Assembly (NCBI GenBank): GCA_022829145.1
Contig: CM040743.1
Coordinates: 9,327,646-9,391,645 of the forward strand
Direction: 5' to 3'
Source of the DNA: Albula goreensis
Taxonomy: Eukaryota > Chordata > Actinopteri > Albuliformes > Albulidae
DNA length: 64,000 nucleotides
Positions 12,318 through 24,730 of the stretch are shown here, piece after piece. Positions within the stretch are counted from its first letter, which is position 1; each line of letters begins with the position of its first letter. The notes under the pieces are model-generated. The model was not told the origin of the DNA and did not search any database. It saw only the letters and a program-made list of their open reading frames with translations. The position numbers and the translations under genes were made by a program.

Positions 12318-14232
12318 AGAAAATGAGACGGAGTAGGGGAGCAGAGGATAGATGGATGATGGGAAATGTAGAGGGAGGTGATTCTGAGACTCGGGGGGGT
12401 GGGGCTGGGCAATCCCTCTTCCTGCAGAGTCAGAGTCACACCCCTCTAGATCCCTCTGCTTCCCAAAATTACCAATACTGGGCACCATGGACACACAAAT
12501 ACTTGTTCCTGACATAACCGCAGTTTGGAGACTTCAAAATCTGGAGTAACAGCTCTCCCACCCCAACAATGGTCATCCCACAACAGGGAGGGAAAAAGTA
12601 ATCACTGTCTGTTACAGTTATAGAGTGGAAACAAAGGGCAATTTTGATCTTGAAATTCAACTGTTACAAAAAATCCCCTCAAAAAAGATCCTCAAACTTG
12701 TTTGCACATCGGAGGCATCAGTCAGGAGCACGGTACCAGCATGTAGGCCTGTACGACTCTCCTCCCGCCCCTCTGGCACTGTAATGTGACTGACTTTGTA
12801 TGTAGTCAGTTTTACTCATTTATCTTTGGGGGTACAGAAGATAACACCTGAAAATATGCAAACTATTGGTACGGGAACATGCATTAGCTGGAAAAACACA
12901 TCTTTCATTAAAACAAAGCTTGTTCCCTGATGCTTCCCCCAGCTCTGCAGTTGACCTTGGATTAGCCATAGCATTAAGGAGCTCAACAGTTATAGCATTA
13001 TGTTCCTCTTGTTTTCCTTTTAATGTGCTGCTTGCTTTACCTACATAGGGTGTGCCAGCCTAGCACCACGTTTTATGTTTTTCCCCCAGAATTAATTTGG
13101 GGGGAAAAAAATGCTTAATTATTGGTATATGGTTGTTAAACATTTATTATCTGCAATGGAAACATAGAAGAACAATGATGAAATTCAACAGAAGAACAAA
13201 GCAACTGAGATAATTGAATGAAAAGTGCTTTGAGGTCAAAGATGTATGGTCTGGTTTCCTATGCTGTCCCCTTCCCTCTTCTGCTGTCAATTTGACAATC
13301 TGTCTCCCTTTCTTTATTTCAGTCTTCCCATCAGTCTCCACTAATCCTTCCCAGAATTCCCCCAGCCTGGATGAAAAATTAATTTTCACTTTTTTTTTTT
13401 AATCTTCTGCCCGTCCATAACTGCTGCTTTCTGCACGTCAAACAACACCCTGTATAGGCAGCTATTAAGAGAGTAGCCATTTTTCACCTTGTTTTTTTTT
13501 TTTTCCAAAGAAAGATCATAGCACTGATATCTGATCATATTTCTGTGTGAATGTATCAGGAGTAAACCACAAAGTGGATGCTGTTTTTTTTTTTTTTTTA
13601 AAGCTTTAAATGTGTTTTTTTTTTTTTTTTTTTAAATGGTGCCCCTTTTGACTGCACGCCCACAGTGCACTGATTTGTGTTCTTTTTGTTGTCGTTTTGA
13701 AAAAGGCATCATGCTGATCACTACAAAACCTTTCCACCATTCTGCATATCACAGCTTTGTTTGGACAATGCCGCTACCGAATTATGGTGTAATTACCTCG
13801 CTCCCATTGGAACCAGGGCTTTTTACTGGACAATGCATGCAATTCAGTACTCCCTATTTTGGGCTATATCAGATAAGGACATTTTTAATGCCAACTATGT
13901 GTATGTCTAAAACTGACAGCTGCAAATCTAGTATGTTTCTCTTTTTTTATCCATGAAGGATTTGTGGGTAGGTTTATGTTGGCACAAGGGGGATATATTT
14001 ATGTAGTTTAAATATGTTATTGTGTAGAATGTCTGTGCATTTGCTCATTTACTGAATTTGTTTGCCTTACACACTTAAATTGCTGTGTACTGTATGACTT
14101 TATGTTTCAAAGATGAGGATAGTGTACCTGGATTGTTTTGGGGGTTTTTATTCCCTTTTTTTTTGGTAAAATACTTTCTTGTGGGTCTGCCTGTGTTTTC
14201 TTTTCATCAAGAGGGAATACAATACAAATAAA
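12318..14232 (+). other. pdia3: pdia3-like 3' UTR
   Basis: About 1.9 kb of non-coding, T-run-rich sequence follows the stop, including runs of T at 13384-13400, 13494-13505, 13583-13600 and 13614-13633. It ends with AATAAA at 14227-14232. The open frames within it have no recognisable homology. Confidence 0.6.
14227..14232 (+). terminator. pdia3: poly(A) signal of pdia3-like gene
   Basis: AATAAA at 14227-14232, the only well-placed canonical hexamer I noticed between the pdia3 stop and the cct3 promoter. Confidence 0.55.
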
Positions 14233-14970
14233 ATGAACAAGAGTACTTTGACAAACCTGGTATGTTCTTTCATTAAGGCTACATGCACTCAGCAGTGTGA
14301 CTGTATAAAGACATGCAGATACTGGGAACAATATTAATGTTCATCAGTCACAAATCAGAACAGAATTTCAAAAGATAAACACTTCATACCATACTAAAGC
14401 TAACTCAACTTGACATGATAATCACAGCATACTAATGTACATGACTTTTGCCTTATTTGGTTTTCTTATCCAATACTGTTCTTGGTAGATTAAGCCTTAT
14501 CTGGTTTATAGTCATCACATTTATTCTAATTTAAGTCTTTATTGTGAATTTCCAAGTAAAACACGAGTATCTGTAATGCATAAAACTTAGTGAAGGTAAA
14601 TACATTGATTTTGCTGTAATTTAGTCCGGTTTTATAATAAACACTCAAAGGATGGCGAAAAGACAACGCCTCAAATTATTACCTTGGAGTATTGATTTTG
14701 GTTCTTGTCAATCACATATATTTAAAAGAGGGGTGCGTTCCTCCTTAGACTCCACCTTCCATTACACTAGACATCTAAAAACCCGGCATATGGATGTGTG
14801 TAAATTTAGGATGATAATTCTGTCGCGCTAATTGGTGGAAACAGCTACACATCATAAATGCTGTATCATTGATTGGCTGTCCACTTCCAAAAGGTCCTCC
14901 CATCCGTTCCCTCTGTCTTTCTCGTGCTGCCAAGAAGGTTCGAGGCGGTTGTGTCACACGCGCAGTCAAA
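14233..14970 (+). promoter_or_regulatory. cct3: intergenic region and cct3 promoter
   Basis: The distal part is AT-rich. The proximal part carries two inverted CCAAT boxes (ATTGG at 14831-14835 and 14872-14876) and becomes CG-richer toward the start codon (gaggcgg, cacgcgc). This fits a TATA-less housekeeping promoter. Confidence 0.5.
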
Positions 14971-17900
14971 ATGATGGGCCGACCGGTTCTCGTGTTGAGT
15001 AAGTACAAAAAACTGATTATATTTTATAACAACACAAAATTTCACATGTGTGCATCTTTGTACTTTTGTTGAAGATAGCTTTTATGCGAATTAGTTTAGC
15101 CCGGACTGAGGCACACGCTTAGGGCCTAACCACGGCTTCCACAAACTGCTGGCACGAGTGTTAGCTAGGTAGCTGTAGCCACCGTTAGCCGGGTATTGTA
15201 TTCATTGTCACTTCTCTTGTCTTGCGAAGTAAGGAATTGATCATAACCACCTGGCTCCTGGGGTTGTATACCTGCTTGGTCGATTGTCATATTTCATAAT
15301 ATTTTAACATAGAAAACTGGTCATCAGGATAACTATCATTAGTTGGCTTTAATATGACTAATGTAGCTAACCAAGCCCAGAACAGAAGCTCAGACCCTCG
15401 TTGAGACAGTGGAGCGGAACTCGTGTTTGCCTAGTCATGTTCCGGCATTGTACTTAGCAACGACTCTTTCCACATGTTAACTGTCCATACTAGACAACAG
15501 CTCGCTGCTTTTTCATACCAGAATAATTACAGAAAACGATCCAGAGTCACCAGTCCACATGATATTTGGCTGCATAGCTTGCTAGCAACTGATCCGTTAA
15601 TCACAGACTGCACAGACCTAAGGCGATCGAGTAGTCACAGTTATCGGGTGTGTATTATCGGCAGCTCGGGTTGGTTATCTCCAATAACGGACAATTTGTC
15701 TACACCTGTCCTCTTTATTGGTTTTCCCTTTCATTTAGTATTTTTAGACATTTTTTTCTTTGAAATGGTTTTCATACACAGTACTGTACCACTAGTAAAC
15801 CCATCACTGATCTACATAATACTGATTGACTGATTTCCTGTAAGGATTTAAATTCCGTGTGAAAACACAGTCAACTCTTTATACTGGTGCATTGCATTTT
15901 TGTAGTTTGAGTATTGCGAATTTGTGTGTTTTGTTTATGAATGCATTTTTATTGTTCCACAAACTTATTCACGGATTGCTTAGCAGTATGAAATGCTGAA
16001 TAGCAACACCTTTGGGTAGTTGCAGTAGCTTTTGCCTTGACCAGGTACAGTAAGAACAGTTGAATACCCAGTGGGATGGGCTGTTTGCTTCACAAAATAA
16101 GGGTCAATACCGAAATGAAACAAAATCCGTGGAAATCTACAAAATCTGAATGATGAGTCGCATTTCAGTTGAAAAGTAGTAATGCGTCCCTCTCTTTCCC
16201 ATCCTAGGCCAGAATATGAAAAGGGAGTCTGGTCGGAAAGTCCAGACTGGGAACATCAGTGCGGCGAAGGTGAGTGCGTGCGCCTGTGAAACGTTTCTGA
16301 GGGTGTAGGAGTGGGATGGGCCTGCTTAAAAATATTAAGCAGAGGTACACCACCTGGACGGAACTTACGCAACACTGTTTGATGGGTCCATGTTTTGAGA
16401 CTCCTTTATTTCTGTCTAGCCAGTCTTGTCAGTCTTTATGCAGTCCTAAATTGAAATGTCCTTGTGGGCTCATGATGACTATGGATTTTTTTTTTTTTAA
16501 ATCATATTTTTGCGTTTGAATTGCAGACAATAGCAGACGTGATCAGGACATGCCTGGGTCCTAGAGCCATGATGAAGGTATGCATATAAATATATTATTT
16601 GTGTTTCTTTGTCAGAGACAAATGATGTAACAACATGGAACACAGCAGTAAGCAGCTGCTTAATCTTTAAGTTGTGCTAATTAAAACTGCTCTGGTATGA
16701 AACCACTGTCTAGATTCATGATGGTAAAATGCTTCATTGTCTTGTGTGTCACTTGTGTGTTGAACACTCTCTATGTTTGCTGTAAAGCTAGTTTCCTGTC
16801 CTGGTGTTTTCTGCAGAGTCTTTTTTCCTCAAGGGACTTCCTAGCTAAATGTAAACTAAGCATAGAAAATCAACATATGAAGCAGTAATGTTTATGTTAA
16901 AGTCTAAGTTAACTGCTGCACAGCACAGAGCTGAATTTCTCTGACTCAATCATTTCCTTTTATGGTGTCTTTGAACAGTCTCTGCCAGCATGTGTAGTTT
17001 CTAAGCAGTCCTGTCTCACCTACATGAAGTCAGTGGACCAGGATTGACTTGTCATTATAAAATGACATTTAAAGGGCTTGGATCATGAAATAGTTGATCT
17101 TCCCAATTTTTGACATCTCTCTTTGATCATTATCATGTTATTGATAGTGAAGTGGATGAATCTGTTGAACAATTATAAAGATCTGCTGGTTTCAAAAGGA
17201 GGGCCACATGGCTGTCTGCAAATCTTCCGCTTCATTCCTTTCCCTCTGCCGCTCTGTGTGCAGATGCTGCTGGACCCCATGGGAGGGATTGTGATGACCA
17301 ACGATGGCAACGCCATCCTGAGAGAGGTGAGAAACAACATGGCCATGAAGCCAGGTGTGGTCAAAGGTGTGAGCAGGGTGTCCTTTTCCCACCATGGGTA
17401 ACATGTGCTCTTTTTGTGCTGTAGCTAGTCATGATAATGTTTGTGGATTGGGCTGGAAATATAGACTACATGTATGTACATGCATTACTTCCTCTGGAGG
17501 TGCTTGAAGGCATGAGCCAAGGGTGGCATCACCCATCATCCTGTCACTCCCTTTCTGCTACTTCAGTAAAGGCCAATGCATTTTAAAAAGTTGTCACCTG
17601 GCAGTTTTTATAACAGAATACATGTATTTTTCAGAATAAATTTTGCCTTCTGTGAAATACTTGACTTTTTTAACAGCTGCTGACAGCTGCAGTATTGAGA
17701 AATTCAGCATGTTAACCCTTGAGCCCAGAATTAAAGATGAGAGAGTATCCGTTTAACCAAATGTAACCCAATATTGTGGAAACCCATTTAAATAAGCAAT
17801 TATAATGTTACTGACTCAGTCCATGTTAATCTCCTTTTTCCAGTGAAAACTTGCCATTGTAATGTTCGCTTTCACAGTCTTTATATGAACTGAACCATTG

Positions 17901-18666
17901 GGTTATAGCAGCATTACTAAATGTTGGGAACGAGCATGGGGCGATCACACTGTGATCCCTCCCCTGTCCACAGATCCAGGTCCAGCACCCAGCAGCCAAG
18001 TCCATGATCGAGATCAGCCGTACGCAGGACGAGGAGGTGGGAGACGGCACCACCTCTGTCATCATCCTTGGTGAGCGTTCTGATTGGTTATACCAGCTAA
18101 TCCATTCCCACTGCACAGTACACACACTTGGATCTTTCTTGGTTGGATTAGCCTCAACTGCTAGATGATCCACATGCACCACACAGACACTTCCTGGTAC
18201 ACACATAGTGGGATCTTACACTGACCCGGGGTTACTAGCTTTACACTGACCTGGGGTTACTAGCTTTACTATTCACACTTACCATATGCACTTCAGGGAA
18301 CATAAATGTGTCTTTTACATTGAGTAATGTAAGCCTTATATCAGGGGCCTCTTGCAGGGTGTAATCTCTTAAAAAGGACTTTGGCCCATGCCCAAAACTA
18401 TATATATACCATATATCCTTTCACACTTACAAATATACATATAAATTGTATATCCATATCATCATACTTATTCTAGGAATATTGGCCAGAAACTGCATTT
18501 TCGAGGACACGTGTGTAATTTTAACATGTAGATTATGTTCATCGTGATGTGCAGTTTGTGTTTTATGATGTGAGGTGCCATTTATATAATGATGCATGTT
18601 CTGTCTTAAAGGTCATGCGTATATATGGAGGTAAGGTTCACCAAACCCGACTCTTAGAAAACCAGT

Positions 18667-18700
<34 letters not shown>

Positions 18701-20604
18701 CCATCTACTGTTTTAGTGTTCTCAAACAATTTTGAAAACAAATCCAAATGATGAAGATTAAAATGGACATTTCCATTTAACTTAGCCAAATGTAAGGACA
18801 AAAGTTGAGTGAATTCCATTTCTGGACCATTATATGCCAAACACGTCATTATTGTTGATACTGAGAGGAAAAAAAAATACAAGTAAACCAAAATAGGTAT
18901 ACATAAAACATATGGCTTTTCAACACCACACTTGAAATCCTCTTATCCCTCGGCCCTCAACTGTTCCTCCCTCCCTGGTCTCATTCTCTGTTCCTCCTTC
19001 TTTCTCTCTTTCTGTCTCCAGCTGGTGAGATGCTGTCGGTGGCCGAGCAGTTCCTGGAGCAGCAGATGCACCCTACTGTGGTGATCAGTGCCTACAGACA
19101 GGCTCTGGACGACATGCTCAACATGCTCAAGGACATCAGGTAAGCATCACCACCCTGTGTCTGTCATCAGCCTCTCACTCATGAGCTCCCTCTAGTGTCT
19201 GTTTGCCATCTTGCTTTACCTTCTCTCAGCTCACAGGTGTAGCGTGGACACCTTCAGTCAGCACATTTACATGTTTCTGCTGGTTGAGTTTGCGCACACA
19301 CTGTTGCTGATTGTTTGCGTGGAAACAAAACGCGTGTACCTGTCCATTAGTACACACACACGCACACTGATGGTTGTCTCCAGGCTCCAGTTGATAAATT
19401 GTACCTTTCCTGGGCAGCACTCCGGTGGACACCAGCAGCAGGGATATGATGCTGAAGATAATCAACTCGGCCATCAACACCAAGGCCCTGAACCGCTGGT
19501 CCGATCTGGCCTGCAACATCGCACTGGATGCTGTGCGCACTGTGGAGCTGGAGGAGAACGGCCGCAAGGAGATCGACATCAAGAAGTACGCCAAGGTGGA
19601 GAAGGTAAGGCCAGAGGCCCACTCCACAGCACAGGGCTGCCTTTGGGAGCTGTGCTCCTGGGAGCCAGGTATGGGATGGGAGAGTTGTGTTGGACGACAA
19701 TAGCAGTCTTGAGTCAAGCAAGATAAGATGTTCTCTTTACCTGGTCAGGGTCAGTTTTATACTAGGTGTATCTGTTTTTGTTTGTTCAGTTTTTCTCAAA
19801 AGCCTTCTCTGCCGCTTCAAATGTTTGTGATGTTAACGGTCTTTTATATGTATTTAGTGAGGCACATTTGAATGATCACAAACATAAAAACCCTAATTAT
19901 TCACAATTCTTTGTCTTTGTGTGTGTGTGTGCGCGCGTGTGCAGATTCCTGGGGGCATCATTGAGGACTCATGCGTGCTGAAGGGTGTCATGGTGAATAA
20001 GGATGTGACACACCCACGCATGCGCCGTCTGATCAAGAACCCACGCATCGTGCTGCTGGACTGCTCTCTCGAGTACAAGAAGGGCGAGAGCCAGGTACGC
20101 TCCTACCATAACATCAATAGGCCAGAATTTAATGTGGAGGAAGTGCCAGGTATCATTCATTTTTCTACCTCAAATTGGGAATGAAAGTAGATCTCTTTGC
20201 CCTTAGTTAAGATCAGCCATTGGCTTCTGATGCCTGTTTAGTCGTCTGAGAAGGTTTTGACTACGTATTGTGTGCTTGAGGCTGTACTATATTTGAATAT
20301 GAACACAATCAAAGGGCACATTCATAGAGCCAGGGGCTGGGAACACAATACATGTACACATGCTGATTTGCTTTGTTCACATGATAAGAACGGAAGTCAA
20401 TGGAGACCACATGCTCACTCGCTTGTTCACTCCATGGTTTGCCAACTCCATGGTTTGCCACCCTGCTCTCACACTAGTTAACTCGCATGTTTCTGAAGCT
20501 CTTTTTTTGATGAACTGTAGATATCTCCACTGCAGACAGATCAAATTCATGTTTGCTTTAATTAAATGAAAGGACGGTTTCCAGATTCTCTCTCTCTCTC
20601 ACGG

Positions 20605-20647
<43 letters not shown>

Positions 20648-23632
20648 GATTCTGTCTCTCTCACTTGTTCGCTCACTGCCTGCCTCTCTCCCTCCACTCA
20701 TGCTGTGGTTGATGAGCTGCTGATCTCTCTTGCCCCTGCAGACAGACATTGAGATCACGCGTGAGGAGGACTTCGCCCGAATCCTGCAGATGGAGGAAGA
20801 GTACATCCAGCAGATCTGCGAGGACATCATCCGACTCAAGCCCGACCTCGTCTTCACCGAGAAGGGCATCTCTGGTACAGCTCCCCCCTCGCATGCTCTC
20901 TCTGCTTATCCACTTCAAATTGGCTTTGTTGACATGCCAAATGACAGCCAAGGATAACAAAACAGGAGCTCCACTTTTGGTTGTAACAAGCGTGATTGAT
21001 GGATCTGTATTCTACACACATGGTTGATGCCGCCTATTTTACAGTCTCATTCAGAAGCACAGCCCGCAGCCCGCATCCTAAAGTAGTTTGTAATGTGCAT
21101 TCTTGTTCCTCTCTCTGTCTCCGTCTGTCTCTACCTGTCTGCATCTGCCAGACCTGGCTCAGCATTACCTGGTGAAGGCCAACATCACCGCAATCCGCCG
21201 TGTCAGAAAGACCGACAACAACCGCATCGCCAGGTGAGCACGACATGCTGCGTTCGCGAAGCACCTCTCGTGTTGTTCGTATCCCTCTTGAACATACGTC
21301 TAAACGCTCACTTCCTGTTGTTACTAGAAGTCCTCACAAACCCCCTCTCCTTTCCCCTCTCTCAGAGCCTGCGGGGCACGCATCGCCAGCCGGACAGACG
21401 AGCTGCGGGAGGAGGATGTTGGAACGGGAGCGGGGCTGTTCGAGGTGAAGAAGATCGGGGACGAGTACTTCACCTTCATCACTGAATGCAAGGACCCCAA
21501 GGCCTGCACCATCCTGCTGAGGGGAGCCAGCAAAGAGATCTTGGCGGTGAGAGCCCAAAATACATCTACTGTGTTGGGGTCAGCCTCCACAGTCCAGGGA
21601 ATGCAAGGAAATAGCCTTCCCACATTATTTTGTGAAATACTGCATTTTCACGAAGTGTGGTGCTAGCATTAACGCCAGTACTCTTTTAGACTTTTTTATT
21701 ATAATAGTAGTCTCCTAGTTTTGTAAACTGAAATAGTCTCCTAATTGTATTCAGTATAATACAGTCTCCTTGACATAATGTCCTTTTGAACGTAATATTT
21801 AACTAGCCTTGGTTGTCACTCAAAAAAAAGCAAGAGGGTACCATATAGGATCCTTACATTAGACTTTTATTTTATAATAGCTGTTATCACTTTGTGGGAT
21901 ATGCTCCCTTCTGTCTTGTTAATGATAATCTTTGATATGACTTTTTGGCTTAGCCCTTTCTGAAGATAGCCCTAATTTTTTGTTGAAGCACAGTCCTTTT
22001 TCCTTTACACCCTTCCTTTCCTTCTTCTCTCAGGAGGTGGAGCGTAACCTCCAGGATGCCATGCAGGTGTGCCGTAACGTGCTGCTGGACCCCAACCTGC
22101 TCCCAGGGGGAGGGGCTGTGGAGATGGCCGTTTCCCACCGCCTGACGGAGCGCTCCCGCGCCCTCACTGGGGTGGAGCAGTGGCCCTATCGCGCCGTGGC
22201 CCAGGCCCTGGAGGTCATTCCTCGCACCCTCATCCAGAACTGTGGGGCCAGCACCATCCGTGTGCTCACCTCCCTCAGAGTAAGGACTTCTGTCACACTT
22301 TTCTCTCTCTTTTTTTTTTTTTTTTTTTTTTTTTTGCTCCTGCCTCTTTCAGAGTCAGAGTGCTGTCATGCTCTGCCCCCCTCCTCCCCAACAGACTTCA
22401 AAATAAGAGTCTTATAACAATCTTTGTGTTCCCTCTCTCAATTCAAACCCCCCTGCCCCCATCCCTCATGTTTCACTGATTACAGTTCCCATTTTAATCT
22501 GCCCTGATCTTTAATACACCGATTTTTACCTCACTGCGACTGGCTGTTCCATTGTATCTGCTCCTCTGTGAGCACTGAGTGAATATTTGTACATTATTTG
22601 TACATTATTCATTTATACACCTGGATGTAAAATGCTTTGCTCAAGGGCACAGCGGTGTTGCCCTTCTTAGGAATTAATGCCGCAGCCTCTGAGTCACAAG
22701 CCCAGCTCCTAACCATTAATGCACTGCCACTGGGTGATTGTTTCTAACTTCTGCTCTCTCCTTGCTGCCTCTCTCCTCTCTTCAGGCAAAACACACCCAG
22801 GAGGGGAACTTGTCGTGGGGGGTGAATGGTGAGACAGGCACCTTGGCAGACATGACCGAGCTGGGCATTTGGGAGCCACTGGCCGTCAAGGCCCAGACTT
22901 ATAAGACTGCTGTGGAGGTGAGTTCACTGTCCTGCTGCTCAATAGTTTTGTTTGCATGTATGTGTATGCACTCTCTGCTTCAAACCTATGGGATATTTCA
23001 CAAAGTGGAATTAAAGAGTTACTCAATTAACAGATATTTTGAATTGGGTTGAATTAAGTTGGACAATATATTCATCTTTCAATATTTTTTTTTCTTTAGG
23101 TAGCCGGGTTTAGTTCTGCTTTATTGAATTCCCCCTGGACTGCCACAATGACAAATAGTTTTGCCTTGGCTCTGTGTCATAAAATATGAGAGGGCATTTA
23201 GGTTTGATCTATTAAAAAAAAAAATGGAAAGTGTTTAGTTGGCCATGTTGAAAATGTGTAGTGTCAAACAATTGTGTACTTGATATGTCCAACAAAAAAA
23301 CATGCGTCTAATGTACAAAAATTGATTGATAATTGATAGGCCACGCTGAGATTTCAAATCCATTTTACTAGTGAGACCTTGTCCAAAGACAGGGCAGGCA
23401 TAGCAGAACAAAACAGGAGCACAAAAAAGTAACAAAAAAATAAATCCACACAACATTTGGGGACACCTGTCAAATAAAAGCAAAGGTATGCTGTGAATGC
23501 TGGTTCATTTATACCGAATCTCCTTCTTTTCCCTTGTAGACTGCCATTTTGCTGCTGCGCATCGATGACATCGTGTCCGGTCACAAGAAGAAGGGAGAGG
23601 AGCAGATGGGAGGAGGACAGGGTGCTGAGTAG
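14971..23632 (+). CDS. cct3: T-complex protein 1 subunit gamma (CCT3)
   Basis: Gamma subunit of the cytosolic TRiC/CCT chaperonin, an ATP-driven double ring that folds actin, tubulin and other proteins. Fourteen exons with consistent phases: 14971-14998, 16208-16269, 16527-16577, 17264-17326, 17974-18070, 19022-19139, 19418-19604, 19945-20094, 20742-20874, 21152-21233, 21366-21546, 22034-22279, 22786-22917, 23540-23632; 540 aa (human 545). Group II chaperonin signatures are present: [18 protein letters not shown], the ATP-binding [39 protein letters not shown] and [18 protein letters not shown]. The start matches the conserved MMG N terminus; the next in-frame ATG would be the adjacent codon. 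The C-terminal tail is a short glycine-rich GGGQGAE. No frame problem was found. Identity is near certain. Confidence 0.98.
14999..16207 (+). other. cct3: cct3 intron 1
   Basis: A 1.2-kb first intron. Its first ~600 bp are rich in TAGC/GCTA words (gttagctaggtagct near 15160, gtagctaacc near 15364, gcttgctagc near 15577). No coding sequence was seen. Confidence 0.8.
18216..18265. repeat. 25-bp tandem duplication in cct3 intron 5
   Basis: Two adjacent 25-bp units, 18216-18240 and 18241-18265, differ at one base (cccgggg versus cctgggg). This is a recent local duplication with no sign of function. Confidence 0.9.
18670..18698. repeat. poly-T tract in cct3 intron 5
   Basis: An uninterrupted run of nearly 30 T. 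No retroelement body or target duplication could be recognised next to it, so it is listed only as a homopolymer. Confidence 0.85.
20429..20460. repeat. 16-bp perfect tandem duplication in cct3 intron 8
   Basis: actccatggtttgcca is repeated exactly at 20429-20444 and 20445-20460. Confidence 0.9.
20587..20645. repeat. CT microsatellite in cct3 intron 8
   Basis: About 58 bp of CT dinucleotides, interrupted once by acggat, lie about 100 bp before the exon 9 acceptor. Confidence 0.9.
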
Positions 23633-24506
23633 TGAGGGAGAGATGGGGATGGGGGTACAGGGAAAGGGGGATGATGAAAAGGAGGAGTGTTATGGAAGGA
23701 ACATTAAAATCACACCAGGGGTGAAAGGGGAGAATTCTTCTACCTGAAGCCTGATCACCATGCTAACGTTCTCTGTATATGAATGCTACTCTTCTGTTAA
23801 AATGAATACAGGCTGGAAATGTGTGTAAGGCAAACTTGTGTTCATGAGTTTTTAAGATTCAGACCTGTTTCCTCTATGGTAATTTTTTCTCTGTGTGTAT
23901 ACGGTCAGTCTATATAGTTGTTTGACATGGTGGATATGGGGTGAACAGTAATCAGTTTTCCTGGGCCTGTGTGTTTAAGCACTTCTAAGTCAAGCAGAAC
24001 AAATGTGTTGGTCTGTCACTAGGGGGTGCCCTGAGCCCTGCTCTGATGATGTCACAGCCCTGTGAATTACCCATAATCCTTTGAGTCTCCACTGGGTGGT
24101 TAGTGCGGAGTGCTGGAGCTGTAAGTAGTGCATGAACTGTGGCCCTGTCACCTGAAGAGCCAGCAGTTTGTTTAAAAACCTACAGGGGAGTGGGCCTTGG
24201 ATGGAAGATCCATAGACTAACATCCACAATGGGACCAAGCCGTGTGCTGGTGCATAGAAATTTGTCTGGCCATTAACAACCTGTGGAGACCAGTGATCAT
24301 TCTAATACCACTACCTTCTGACATTTCCACTGTTTGTGTTCTGGGACCGGTTGCATCAGAAGTGTACAGAGTGTAGTTTCTTATTAAAGATGAAGTTGGC
24401 ATGGTGCCAATTGTTTTGAACCCTGAATGTGTGTTCTTGTCCAAAGTCTTTACTCCATTTGGTCTGTATTAAGCTTATTTCTTGTGTTTCCAATAGTAAT
24501 AATAAA
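23633..24506 (+). other. cct3: cct3 3' UTR with poly(A) signal
   Basis: Non-coding sequence after the cct3 TAG. AATAAA at 24501-24506 is the likely poly(A) signal, placing the cleavage site only about 200 bp upstream of the next gene's start codon. Confidence 0.65.
24501..24506 (+). terminator. cct3: poly(A) signal of cct3
   Basis: AATAAA at 24501-24506, followed by T/GT-rich sequence (tttttgtgtcc). Confidence 0.6.
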
Positions 24507-24659
24507 CAGCGAATTTAAGTCATGCTCCAATTTTTGTGTCCCCAATTATTTTCGAAGTTCAGAGTGATTTATTTTGTGCAACATAAGTCTGGAAGTGTTT
24601 ATGATTATACATGTGCTCTGTAAAACTTTTAAATTGTGGAAAGGTGTCGCACTTCGCCC

Positions 24660-24730
24660 TGTGACTCGAAGCGAAGTCAGCTGACTGAAACTGAAGTTAA
24701 ACGCACGTGACTTGTTTTCTGAAAACAAAG
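24660..24730 (+). promoter_or_regulatory. glmp: glmp proximal promoter with CLEAR-like E-box
   Basis: CACGTG lies at 24705-24710 within cgCACGTGAC, matching 8 of 10 bases of the CLEAR consensus GTCACGTGAC bound by TFEB/TFE3. An E-box palindrome, agtcagctgact, lies about 30 bp further upstream. The position is about 20 bp before the ATG, so it sits at or just after the transcription start. Confidence 0.5.

Noticed and set aside
12027-12515. Minus-strand open frame of 162 codons
   Set aside because: It runs antisense through the last two pdia3 exons and shows no domain or family resemblance.
18670-18698. Poly-T as the tail of a retrotransposed copy
   Set aside because: No element body or target-site duplication could be found beside it.
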